This document shows positions 33,739 through 41,611 of a stretch of 64,000 nucleotides of DNA, one piece after another. Numbering within the stretch: the first letter of the stretch is position 1; every line of letters starts with the position of its first letter. The stretch comes from Candidatus Aegiribacteria sp. MLS_C. GTDB taxonomy: Bacteria > Fermentibacterota > Fermentibacteria > Fermentibacterales > JCC-6. Location: assembly GCA_002030045.1 (NCBI GenBank), contig LQBI01000007.1, positions 25,443-89,442 on the forward strand, given 5' to 3'. The notes beneath the pieces are model-generated. The model did not search any database. It saw nothing but the letters and a program-made list of their open reading frames with translations, and was not told the DNA's origin. The translations under genes and the position numbers were made by a program.

Positions 33739-36700
33739 ATGGAAATCTCACCAGAGGTTCTTGACAGGTTCGGAATACCAAGGGTCTCCTCCCTATCCTT
33801 CATCGACGACCTCACAGGGCTCCCAAATCGGAGATTCCTCCGCAGGGTACTCGACAAGCTGATAGACACCGGAAGTCCGTTCTGCGTCCTGTTTATCGAC
33901 CTGGACAGTTTCAAGCAGGTTAATGATTCAGCGGGACACGAGGAGGGGGACCGCCTCCTCCGAAGGCTGGGGGAGCTTCTGAGGGACTCCCTGCGGAAAA
34001 GGGACCTTGTCGCACGCTATGGGGGGGACGAGTTTGTGGTGATCCTGTCCTCCGGCGAGCGGGAAGAAGGAATTCTGGTGGCCGAGAAGGTGATCGAATC
34101 GATCGAGAGGGAGCTTGGTTCCCTGTGGGGTGTATCAGCCAGCATAGGCATCGCCTGCTATCCGGAACACACGATGGTGGCCAGTGATCTCATATCCATG
34201 TCTGACAACGCCATGTATTGCGCTAAGACCTCCGGCAGGTCGTGCTGGCGGTTGGCTTCCCCCGAGAGCAGCAGCGTATTCTGGCACGAGGATGTGTTCC
34301 TGGCGAGGAACCGTGAACTCGACAGGGCCACGGAGATACTGAGGGACCCTGACCGGAACTCCCTCCTCCTGATTACCGGCAGGATGGGATCGGGGAAGAC
34401 CTCCTTCCTGGGTGTCGTCGGGGAGAAGTTCGAGGACAGGAGAGTTCTCAGGATCGAAGGTCGACCGGAGCTGTCCGAAATACCATGGGCGGCACTGTCA
34501 ACCTCCATCAGGAAGCATGCGCCCGATTTCCCTGGAGTGCGCATGTCCAGCCTCTGGTCGAACCTGCTTGGAAGGCTTATGCCCGATGTATTCGGCGAAT
34601 CCGATCTCAGGGACAGCATAATGGACCGTTTCGCACTTCTGGACGCCTTCTCCAGGCTCCTGCAGGGCTGGGCGCCTGTGCTGTGCCTGGTCGACAACGC
34701 CCAGTGGCTGGACAGAGATACGGTTTCGATGCTGAGCTATGCGCTGCAGACTGGTGTTGTATCGGGCTTCTCCGTATGTGCCGCAGTCCTCGAGGAGGAT
34801 GATGACGGCGGTGGAGAGGTAGCGGAACTGCTGCGAAGGATACCCTTCGCACGGGAGATAGAGATGGGACCGATGTCATTGTTCCAGACATCGGAACTGA
34901 TCAAGGGCAGGCTGGGCGTTTCAAGGGAAGTTGATGAGTTTGCGGGTACGGTCCATAGATTTTCCGGCGGTAATCCGCTGTTCGCCTGCGAGTACATAAG
35001 GACCATACTGGATTCGGGCATGCTCAAGGTCGATGACGGAAAACTGCTGCCCTTCGCCCAGCCGGCCTCAGTTCCGGATCGAATAAGGAACATAGTCACC
35101 AGGAAGATAAGAACGCTGGGTTCCGAGACCAGGAAGCTGCTCCAGCAGGCTTCGGTCATCAGGAAGGAACCTCTGGAGCTGGACCTGCTCGAAGAAATGT
35201 CAGGAAAGACGGAGGGTGAGGTCCTGAGTTCCCTGGATGAGGGTAAGCGCAGTGGAATTCTGAGGACGGGTCCGGAAGACTCCATGTCCTTCTACTTCAC
35301 GAACGAAGCCTTCAGGGAACAGGTTTACTCCAGCGCGGGAAGCCGGACCGTCACAGGTTACCATGCGCATGTGGCCGAAAGGAGGATTAGGGAAGAAGAC
35401 CATCTGAATGCGGGCTATCACCTGAACAGGGCGGGAAGGAACCTGGAGGCCCTGGATATCTACCGGGAGGGCGCCGAAGCATATCTGCGAAAGGGACTTC
35501 CCGGCGCGGCAGTCTCATGCCTGGAGCAGGCGGACAGGCTCAGCCGCGAAATACCGGAAGCAAAGCTCTCCTTAAGCGAACTCTGTGATTTCAAGTACGA
35601 TCTGCTGAACGCCTACAGACTCGCCGGGGACTGGAAGAAAACCGGAGAGATATCACTCCAGCATGCATCCCTGGCCGAAGAACTGGGACGGACGAAAAAG
35701 GCTTTGTCCAGCAGGATCCTGGCCGCCGACTGCCATAGGATGGACGGCAGGTATGTGGATGCTCTGGTCGAGCTTGAAAAACTGGAACCCGGTCTGGAAG
35801 GTCTGTTTCTGGTGGACCTGCTGACAAGGGAAGCGGACAGTCTGAGCCGACTGGGAATGGCCGGGAAGGCGATGGAAAGACTGGACAGGGCCGAAGCCAT
35901 CCTCGAGAGTGAGACCGGGGACACGTCCGTTGCCAGAGCGGACACCCTGCATCAAAGGCTCATCGTCACGATATCGGTGGAGAGAATGGACGGGATCGAT
36001 GGACTCATCCGCGAAAACCTCGCGGTAGCAGAGAGGAATACCTGGATACCCTGGTGGAACTTCTACGACATAGCCGAGACGTACCTCCTCGCCGGGGAAC
36101 CGGGGTACGCGGTGGAGGTTTTCCGAAAGGCACTGGACAGAGCGGAACTGACCGCCTCCCTGCACGGTATCATGCTGATCAAGGCCGAAATGGCGGATGC
36201 CCTGTTCCATGACCTTCGTCTGGAGGCGGCGTCCGGTATCCTTGATGAGGTCGAGGATCTCGCACGAAGGTTCGGAGAACTCAAGGTCCTGGATGATGCA
36301 ACCCTCATAAGGGTGGAACTCTCCATGGAGACCGGTAACCTTGGACTTGCAAGGAACGGAGTGAACGGACTACTGTGCAGGCGTCCGGAGGACCCCGCAG
36401 CCGCAGTTGTGAACTCTTTCCTGCTGGAACAGGAGAATGATCTGGAGGGTTCTCTCGAAGAGATTCGAAGAACCCTTGATCTCCTGCAGGGCAGCAGCAT
36501 GAGTTCCATAATCGATACTTCGGTCATGACAACTCTGGACGAGATAAGACTTCAGGAAGCATGGACCTCTTCTCTCATGGAAGGTTCCGACTTCGAGGCA
36601 ATTATTCGCGGAATGATGCCCGGTCTCAATCGCAGGGCATCCTGCAGGGCCGCTGGACTCCTTGCCGGCTGGCTTCATGAGAGAGGCAGGACCGAAGAGG

Positions 36701-36840
36701 CGGAGGAGATCATCTCGAAGGCGCTGAATAACCCGGACTGGAGCAGGATGAGACTGTTCCGTTACCGGAACCTGATAATCCGGTCCCAGTGGGACATAGA
36801 AGCGGCTGAGGAAGCCCACGGGCTGATACGGGACTCCTGA
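33739..36840 (+). CDS. GGDEF diguanylate cyclase fused to a STAND/AAA-type ATPase and TPR-like repeats
   Basis: The ATG at 33739 has GAAGGGG upstream. Residues 20-170 are a GGDEF domain with GGDEF intact at 95-99 and the inhibitory RxxD site at 86-89 (RKRD), so it should make cyclic di-GMP. Residues 185-560 are an AAA_16/STAND-type ATPase with Walker A GRMGSGKT at 214-221 and Walker B PVLCLVDNAQW, as in signal-transducing ATPases of the LuxR/MalT group. The remaining part to 1033 is helical, TPR-like (NRAGRNLEALDIYREGAEAYL). There is no C-terminal DNA-binding domain. It looks like a cytosolic sensor-enzyme that converts a ligand or protein signal into c-di-GMP. Confidence 0.85.
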   Translation: MEISPEVLDRFGIPRVSSLSFIDDLTGLPNRRFLRRVLDKLIDTGSPFCVLFIDLDSFKQVNDSAGHEEGDRLLRRLGELLRDSLRKRDLVARYGGDEFVVILSSGEREEGILVAEKVIESIERELGSLWGVSASIGIACYPEHTMVASDLISMSDNAMYCAKTSGRSCWRLASPESSSVFWHEDVFLARNRELDRATEILRDPDRNSLLLITGRMGSGKTSFLGVVGEKFEDRRVLRIEGRPELSEIPWAALSTSIRKHAPDFPGVRMSSLWSNLLGRLMPDVFGESDLRDSIMDRFALLDAFSRLLQGWAPVLCLVDNAQWLDRDTVSMLSYALQTGVVSGFSVCAAVLEEDDDGGGEVAELLRRIPFAREIEMGPMSLFQTSELIKGRLGVSREVDEFAGTVHRFSGGNPLFACEYIRTILDSGMLKVDDGKLLPFAQPASVPDRIRNIVTRKIRTLGSETRKLLQQASVIRKEPLELDLLEEMSGKTEGEVLSSLDEGKRSGILRTGPEDSMSFYFTNEAFREQVYSSAGSRTVTGYHAHVAERRIREEDHLNAGYHLNRAGRNLEALDIYREGAEAYLRKGLPGAAVSCLEQADRLSREIPEAKLSLSELCDFKYDLLNAYRLAGDWKKTGEISLQHASLAEELGRTKKALSSRILAADCHRMDGRYVDALVELEKLEPGLEGLFLVDLLTREADSLSRLGMAGKAMERLDRAEAILESETGDTSVARADTLHQRLIVTISVERMDGIDGLIRENLAVAERNTWIPWWNFYDIAETYLLAGEPGYAVEVFRKALDRAELTASLHGIMLIKAEMADALFHDLRLEAASGILDEVEDLARRFGELKVLDDATLIRVELSMETGNLGLARNGVNGLLCRRPEDPAAAVVNSFLLEQENDLEGSLEEIRRTLDLLQGSSMSSIIDTSVMTTLDEIRLQEAWTSSLMEGSDFEAIIRGMMPGLNRRASCRAAGLLAGWLHERGRTEEAEEIISKALNNPDWSRMRLFRYRNLIIRSQWDIEAAEEAHGLIRDS

Positions 36841-36902
36841 TCTCCGGAGCGCTCCTGAAACCGTCATACTGTAATGAAGTCGATATCAACACTCCGGCAA
36901 CG

Positions 36903-37034
36903 CAAATGTTCCGTTTTCCGGGCCAGGAGCATGCTTCCGCCCGGAATCGATGCAGGAATGTCCCATTTTCCGGGCCCGGCACGAGCTTCCGGCCGGCACC
37001 GGAATGGGACATTTTCGGAATGGAACTTTTCCGT
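36903..37034. repeat. Palindromic repeat element, copy 2
   Basis: AATGTCCCATTTTCCGG (36957-36973) is inverted as CCGGAATGGGACATT (36999-37013), with an inner GC-rich segment GCCCGGCAC/GGCCGGCACC. It is flanked by looser copies: AATGTTCCGTTTTCCGGGCC near 36905 and AATGGAACTTTTCC near 37019. The core is the same as in the element at 26945. It fills the gap between the GGDEF gene and the lipoprotein gene. Confidence 0.75.
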
Positions 37035-37096
37035 TATTCTTGGAGTAGCCCATGCAGACCCGATAATTCCAGAACCTGACAGAGGAGGATTGACCA

Positions 37097-37735
37097 ATGA
37101 AGAAAAAGGCTGCTCTGACTTTCCTCTCGATCCTTGCGGTATCAGTCGCAGGATGCAGCATCGACGATCCGCTCACTCTGCTCAGGTGCAGGTTCAGGGT
37201 CGAGAATACCGAGGATTTCGCCCTGGCCGGGATCCTGCTGGACGATCTGGAATCCCTGTCAGCGTCCCAGGTTGCGGAGCTTGTCTCCCTGTGGGCCTCG
37301 GGCAGCTTACCCGTGGATTTCACCCTCAATATAGGCATCTTCAATCCCAACGACGGCTCCACAGGTCCGGACATCATTCCGGTATCCCTCACCGAGTTCG
37401 TCTGGGACCTCTATCTCGATACCGATCCCGAAGACGGTTTCGACACCACCTGGGTAGCTTCCGGGACTCTGGCACAGCCCCTGGAGATACCGGGTTCCGG
37501 GGAGACCGTCCTTCTGCCGCTGGACATCAGCTTCGACGCAGTTGCGCTCATGAGCGAACTGGGCGCGCTGCAGTTCATAGACCTGGCTCTGGCGATAGGA
37601 GGAATAGACTCGGGTCTCAGGGACGACGACCACCTGGGCAGGATACTGGTGGTGGGGGTCCCGACCATATCCACCCCCGTGGGGCCGATGACATACTCCG
37701 GTGCCCTGAACATCAATCTGGACTGGGTGGACTGA
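37097..37735 (+). CDS. Lipoprotein of unknown function, LEA14/WHy-like
   Basis: The ATG at 37097 follows GAGGAGGA. The 212-residue product has a lipoprotein signal (LTFLSILAVSVAGC). The mature domain runs VENTEDFALAGILLDDL, FTLNIGIFNPND and IPVSLTEFVWDLYLD, a pattern of strands with NPND like that of LEA14/WHy-type beta-sandwich lipoproteins of the periplasm. The assignment is tentative. It lies between the palindromic repeat and tRNA-Cys. Confidence 0.6.
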   Translation: MKKKAALTFLSILAVSVAGCSIDDPLTLLRCRFRVENTEDFALAGILLDDLESLSASQVAELVSLWASGSLPVDFTLNIGIFNPNDGSTGPDIIPVSLTEFVWDLYLDTDPEDGFDTTWVASGTLAQPLEIPGSGETVLLPLDISFDAVALMSELGALQFIDLALAIGGIDSGLRDDDHLGRILVVGVPTISTPVGPMTYSGALNINLDWVD

Positions 37736-37747
37736 GGTCCCGGTCTC

Positions 37748-37776
37748 TTGCCCGTTGATGGCCTCGTTTGTATTAT
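37748..37776 (+). promoter_or_regulatory. Promoter of tRNA-Cys
   Basis: TTGCCC (37748-37753) and TATTAT (37771-37776) have 17-base spacing, placing the start of transcription about ten bases before the tRNA. Confidence 0.55.
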
Positions 37777-37791
37777 TGACCTCCATCAAGA

Positions 37792-37866
37792 GGCGGCGTA
37801 GCCAAGTGGGAAGGCAGAGGACTGCAAATCCTCCATTCATCGGTTCGAATCCGATCGCCGCCTCCA
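37792..37866 (+). tRNA. trnC: tRNA-Cys (GCA)
   Basis: The acceptor stem GGCGGCG (37792-37798) pairs with CGCCGCC (37856-37862). The anticodon arm GAGGA/TCCTC encloses CTGCAAA with anticodon GCA at 37824-37826. The T arm has GGTTCGAATCC. The discriminator base is T (37863), as expected for cysteine, and CCA is encoded (37864-37866). Confidence 0.97.
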
Positions 37867-37888
37867 GCTCTTTTCCCGATTGGTCGAC

Positions 37889-38032
37889 ATGAGAAGGATC
37901 CCGATCTGGCTCAGCATAGCTCTGGTAGTTTCAGCTTCGGCCATGACCGTGTCGGGTTACATCTGGGGCGATCCACTGGTGATATGGCAGAAGGCGGCAA
38001 GCATATGTCTCGAGTGCATCGGGGTAGGGTGA
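37889..38032 (+). CDS. Small CXXC-motif protein (CD1871A-like)
   Basis: This 47-codon gene starts 22 bases after tRNA-Cys (ATG at 37889). It encodes one membrane helix (IWLSIALVVSASAMTVSGYI) and ends with QKAASICLECIGVG, the conserved tail of the CD1871A family of small anaerobe proteins with an ICLECIGxG motif. Such peptides commonly precede polyferredoxin genes, as here (next gene 16 bases later). The job is unknown; a redox or cluster-binding role with the polyferredoxin and the TlpA-like protein is inferred from context. Confidence 0.75.
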   Translation: MRRIPIWLSIALVVSASAMTVSGYIWGDPLVIWQKAASICLECIGVG

Positions 38033-38048
38033 CGGGACCGACCGGGGA

Positions 38049-38924
38049 ATGACCGTTCGGGAGAGGTACAGGAAGTCGGTCCAGCTGGGGACCCTGGTCC
38101 TTACCAATCTGTACCTTCAGGGCTGGATCCAGGGGACCATCTTCACGGGCAGGTCCAAGGTGTTCCCGATCCCGGGCCTCCACTGCTATTCCTGTCCCTC
38201 CAGCGTACTCACCTGCCCGGTGGGTTCCATGCAGAACATCCTGTCCTACGAAGGATTCCTGGGCGGCCTGTCTACGGGACGGCCCGACGCGGTCATCCTG
38301 CTTGGAATAGTGGGCTTCCTGCTGGTCCTTGGCTTCCTGGCCGGCAGGTTCGCCTGCGGCTGGTTCTGTCCCTTTGGTCTTCTCCAGGACCTGCTGTACC
38401 GCATACCGTCCCCCAAGTTCGGGATCCCCTCATCCTGGCGGGACGCCAAATATGCAGTTCTCCTGATATTCGTCATATTGCTGCCCCTCACCCTCAGGAC
38501 CGTACCCGGGGCCGGCGGCGACCCGTGGTTCTGCAAGGCCGTCTGTCCCGCCGGGACCCTCACCGCAGGAATACCCCTGGTTCTGCACGATGGAGGGGAG
38601 ACGCTGCAGACAGGCTTCCTGTTCACCTGGAAGACCGTTGTCATGGTGCTTGTCCTGTTGTGGGCAGTGACCACCAAAAGGGTTTTCTGCAGGGTCATCT
38701 GTCCGCTGGGCGCCTTCTGGGGTCTGGCGGGAAGGGTGTCGGTATTCAGAATGAGGGTGGACAGCAGCTGCATAAGGTGCGACAGATGCCGGGATGTCTG
38801 CCCGGTGGACATAGCCATATACAAAGAACCGGATTCGGCGGAGTGCATAAGGTGCGGGAGATGCATCGACATCTGTCCCGTGGGCGCCATCCATCATGAC
38901 ACGAGGAGGGGGGACGCTGAATGA
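38049..38924 (+). CDS. Membrane polyferredoxin (NapH/NosR-type 4Fe-4S protein)
   Basis: The 291-residue protein has about five helices with cysteine motifs on the loops (FACGWFCPFGLLQ, AVCPAGTLTAG, FCRVICPLGAFWG), and two classical CxxCxxCxxxCP motifs at the C-terminus (CIRCDRCRDVCP, CIRCGRCIDICP). This is the NapH/NosR-type layout, which takes electrons from the quinone or ferredoxin pool across the membrane. It follows the CXXC peptide and shares an ATGA overlap with the TlpA-like gene, so these three are an operon, probably for reduction of extracytoplasmic thiols. Confidence 0.88.
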   Translation: MTVRERYRKSVQLGTLVLTNLYLQGWIQGTIFTGRSKVFPIPGLHCYSCPSSVLTCPVGSMQNILSYEGFLGGLSTGRPDAVILLGIVGFLLVLGFLAGRFACGWFCPFGLLQDLLYRIPSPKFGIPSSWRDAKYAVLLIFVILLPLTLRTVPGAGGDPWFCKAVCPAGTLTAGIPLVLHDGGETLQTGFLFTWKTVVMVLVLLWAVTTKRVFCRVICPLGAFWGLAGRVSVFRMRVDSSCIRCDRCRDVCPVDIAIYKEPDSAECIRCGRCIDICPVGAIHHDTRRGDAE

Positions 38925-39739
38925 CCCCCCGCTACGGGAGAGTGTCTGACTACCTCTGGATACTCATCGTCGCAGGCTTAATCTATCCGGTGGTCAGGTA
39001 TTCGACCGGTCCTTCATTGAATGCCGGACCCGTTGAACAGGGTCCGCTGCTCGTGGGGCTTCCGGCACTGGACAGCCTGCTGGAGGATTCCAGGGGAAGG
39101 CCGGTGCTGATGAACTTCTGGGCTACCTGGTGCACCCCCTGCATCGGCGAGCTTCCCGGCATCGATAACGTCTACCGCTCCATGCAGGGCGAGGCCTGCG
39201 CCGTGGCGGTCGACATCGGCGACCCCAGGCTCGAGACGGTACTGGACTTCAGGGAGGACATGTCCCTGTCCATGCCCGTAGTATGGCTGGACGAGAATGA
39301 CGCTGCGATCCTCAAGGGAAGGTGGGACCTTCCCGATGTGCTTCCGGTGAGCATCGTGCTGGATGCCGAGGGAACCGAGACCGTAAGGGTGGCCGGTGTC
39401 AGGGACGAGAGTTTTTTCCTGGAGGCCCTGTCCGGGATCGTTCCGGAGGACACTGCTTCGACCGGCACGACTTCCGATGACCGGCTCCATATAAACCTCG
39501 TGGGAACCCCCGGCGATTCCATGACCGCCGCTCTGATGGACCTCTCGCTGGAACTCGCAGGCGAGGATGGAGTCGATTTCTTCGATCCGGCGGCACCGGC
39601 CGACAGCGCCATGATGATGGAACTCCACCTTCCGTTCACAGGTGTTCCATACGCCCAGCCCTGCATCGGTTCCGCATGCGGCAGGATCTCGAGGACACCG
39701 GAGGAGCTGGTCCTGACCGTGGGCTCCCTGGCAAATTGA
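38921..39739 (+). CDS. TlpA-like membrane-anchored thioredoxin-fold protein
   Basis: The start overlaps the polyferredoxin stop. Of 272 residues, one N-terminal helix (YLWILIVAGLIYPVV) anchors a thioredoxin domain outside the membrane. It has the WCTPC motif (C71 and C74) in FWATWCTPCIGELPG and the usual cis-proline region (DVLPVSIVLD). After about residue 165 there is a 105-residue extension ending in PCIGSACGRIS, a cysteine-bearing tail absent from simple TlpA proteins. It probably receives electrons from the polyferredoxin. Confidence 0.83.
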   Translation: MTPRYGRVSDYLWILIVAGLIYPVVRYSTGPSLNAGPVEQGPLLVGLPALDSLLEDSRGRPVLMNFWATWCTPCIGELPGIDNVYRSMQGEACAVAVDIGDPRLETVLDFREDMSLSMPVVWLDENDAAILKGRWDLPDVLPVSIVLDAEGTETVRVAGVRDESFFLEALSGIVPEDTASTGTTSDDRLHINLVGTPGDSMTAALMDLSLELAGEDGVDFFDPAAPADSAMMMELHLPFTGVPYAQPCIGSACGRISRTPEELVLTVGSLAN

Positions 39740-40746
39740 GAAAACCCGCCGTATCCGTCCTGCTTCCCTTCAGCAATGACGCAGAGTACCTGGACGGTGC
39801 TCTGGAGTCGCTCTCCTGCCAGACGATGGAGGACTTCGAGGTGCTGATGGTGGACGACGGTTCATTCGATGGCTCGAAAGCCATAGCCGCCGACAGGTGC
39901 CGGTCCGACGGCAGGTTCAGGATCCTCCGGAACACCGGCATCGGCCTTGTGGACGCCCTGAACTCAGGACTCTCAGAATGCCTGGGAGAATGGGTGGCCA
40001 GAATGGACGCCGACGATGTCTGCGAGCCCGGGAGACTGGATGAGCAGCTGCGGGAAGCCATGGCCAGGGGCCCGGGAACTGTTGTGACCTGCAGGGTCAG
40101 GTGTTTTCCCGAGGATGGAATAACCGACGGGTACAGGTCGTACGAGGAATGGATCAACAGCCTGGTGTCGCCCGAGGAAATCCAGAGGAACATCTTCGTG
40201 GAGAGTCCTGTACCGCATCCCACTGCATTCTACCACAGGGAGAGGGTGATCTCCGAAGGAGGCTACATGGAGCGCATTCTGCCGGAGGACTACGAACTGT
40301 GGCTTCGACTTTGGAGCAGGGGATACCGCTTCAGCAGGGTCCCCCTGGTCCTTCTCAGGTGGAGGGACAGGCCGGACAGGTTCTCGAGGCATTCACCCGC
40401 CTATTCCCTCACGAACTTCTACCGGCTGAAGGCCAGATATCTCCGATACGTGCCCTGCATGGCCGGGAGGAGGGTGTTCGTGGCCGGAGGAGGGCAGACA
40501 GCGCGCAGGCTGGGAAAATGCCTGCAGGAGAATGGTTTCTTCATAGAGGCTTTCCTTGTCCCCGGCCCCCCGGGGTCGCGCTCCCGGCTGCGGGGCAGAC
40601 CGGTACTGGACACCTCGGTCCTGGAGAACAGGCGGGGAATACCGGTTGTCATAGCTTCAAGGGAGCCCGGGGCCAGGAAAAGGATCGCAGACCTGCTGAC
40701 CGGAATGGGACTCAGGGAGTGGCACGATTTCCTGGCCTGCGCGTGA
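39736..40746 (+). CDS. Family 2 glycosyltransferase with C-terminal Rossmann-like extension
   Basis: The start TTG at 39736 overlaps the TlpA-like stop. The 336-residue protein has the GT2 core: VSVLLPFSNDAEYLDGALES, VDDGSFDGS and the catalytic metal motif ARMDADD, followed by LPEDYELWLRL. After about residue 240 an added domain reads RRVFVAGGGQTARRLGKCL, a dinucleotide-binding-like loop. It is a cytosolic glycosyltransferase of the type used for surface polysaccharides. Coupling to the redox operon may be only positional. Confidence 0.85.
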   Translation: MRKPAVSVLLPFSNDAEYLDGALESLSCQTMEDFEVLMVDDGSFDGSKAIAADRCRSDGRFRILRNTGIGLVDALNSGLSECLGEWVARMDADDVCEPGRLDEQLREAMARGPGTVVTCRVRCFPEDGITDGYRSYEEWINSLVSPEEIQRNIFVESPVPHPTAFYHRERVISEGGYMERILPEDYELWLRLWSRGYRFSRVPLVLLRWRDRPDRFSRHSPAYSLTNFYRLKARYLRYVPCMAGRRVFVAGGGQTARRLGKCLQENGFFIEAFLVPGPPGSRSRLRGRPVLDTSVLENRRGIPVVIASREPGARKRIADLLTGMGLREWHDFLACA

Positions 40747-40760
40747 GGGGGCCGGGTATT

Positions 40761-40789
40761 TTGTCAATTCAACTTTTAGGATATATTAA
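40761..40789 (+). promoter_or_regulatory. Sigma70-type promoter of the partner-switching operon
   Basis: TTGTCA (40761-40766) is followed after 17 bases by TATTAA (40784-40789), or after 15 by TATATT. The TTGTCAATT start is identical to that of the structured RNA promoter at 27081. Confidence 0.6.
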
Positions 40790-40838
40790 ACAGCGAGGGT
40801 TTTCAGATCGTGACCAAAACACTTCCGGGAGGTTGAAA

Positions 40839-41180
40839 TTGAAGATCAAAGAGGAGATGAAAGGCGATGTGGTGGTCATAGGTCTTTCAGGAAAGGTTAT
40901 CGGTGGTCCCGAGCTGGTGGAGGTCAAGGACGCCTTCCAGAAAGCCGTCGACCAGGGACACAGCAAGGTCCTCCTCGATCTGGGCAAGGTCAGCTGGATG
41001 GACAGTTCCGGTCTCGGAGTGATCGTCTCGGGTCACACGACCCTCTCCAGGGCCGGTGGAGCGCTGAAGATCCTCAATGCCACGAAGAAGATCCATGAGC
41101 TTTTCATAATAACCAAGCTGATAACCATCTTCGATACCTACACTGACGAGCAGGAAGCGCTGAAGAGCTTTGGAGACTGA
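40839..41180 (+). CDS. STAS-domain anti-sigma factor antagonist
   Basis: The likely start is TTG at 40839, six bases after CGGGAGG; another TTG at 40833 is too close. The 113-residue protein is a single STAS domain with the phosphorylation loop WMDSSGLGVIV, where S56 or S57 is the expected site. In partner switching such a protein is phosphorylated by an anti-sigma kinase and dephosphorylated by a PP2C phosphatase. Both partners are encoded directly downstream. Confidence 0.9.
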   Translation: MKIKEEMKGDVVVIGLSGKVIGGPELVEVKDAFQKAVDQGHSKVLLDLGKVSWMDSSGLGVIVSGHTTLSRAGGALKILNATKKIHELFIITKLITIFDTYTDEQEALKSFGD

Positions 41181-41182
41181 CC

Positions 41183-41596
41183 GTGCTACCCATTGAGATT
41201 CGCTTTCCCAGCGATCCGTCGGTACTGGAGCCGGTGCAGCAGATAATCGAAGCTGTTGGAAGGTCGGCCGACGTGGAGGAGGACGAGCTGTCCTCACTTT
41301 CCGTAGCGGTTGTGGAACTGGTGAAGAACGCAATGGAGCACGGGAACGGGAACGATCCCGACAAGATGGTGACTGTCAGCTTCAGCATTTTCCCCAACAG
41401 AATACGGTTCCTGATAGACGATGAGGGCACTTGGGAACCGGAGAAGGCCCTGGGCTTCAATCCGGGCGAGGGGGACGAACTCCTTTCCACGAGGGGGCGC
41501 GGCATACTCATCTCCCGCAATCTGGCCAAATGGGTCGAATTCGGACTTACTCCGGAAGGAAAGACCAGGGTAACGCTGATCTGGCCCATTGCCTGA
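41183..41596 (+). CDS. Anti-sigma factor serine kinase (RsbW/SpoIIAB-like ATPase)
   Basis: The start is GTG at 41183 with GGAG eight bases upstream. The 137-residue protein has an HATPase_c fold: the N-box VVELVKNAMEHGNG, then a G-box FLIDDEGTWEP and a last G-rich motif STRGRGILISRNLAKWV. This is the kinase partner of the STAS protein. No sigma factor gene is adjacent, so its target may be encoded elsewhere or may not be a sigma factor. Confidence 0.87.
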   Translation: MLPIEIRFPSDPSVLEPVQQIIEAVGRSADVEEDELSSLSVAVVELVKNAMEHGNGNDPDKMVTVSFSIFPNRIRFLIDDEGTWEPEKALGFNPGEGDELLSTRGRGILISRNLAKWVEFGLTPEGKTRVTLIWPIA

Positions 41597-41611
41597 AGGT
41601 AACCGTTCCAA

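Noticed and set aside
40101..40838. Long upstream extension of the STAS gene through the glycosyltransferase
   Set aside because: It overlaps the glycosyltransferase in another frame; the STAS domain is complete from 40839 and has its own promoter and ribosome site.
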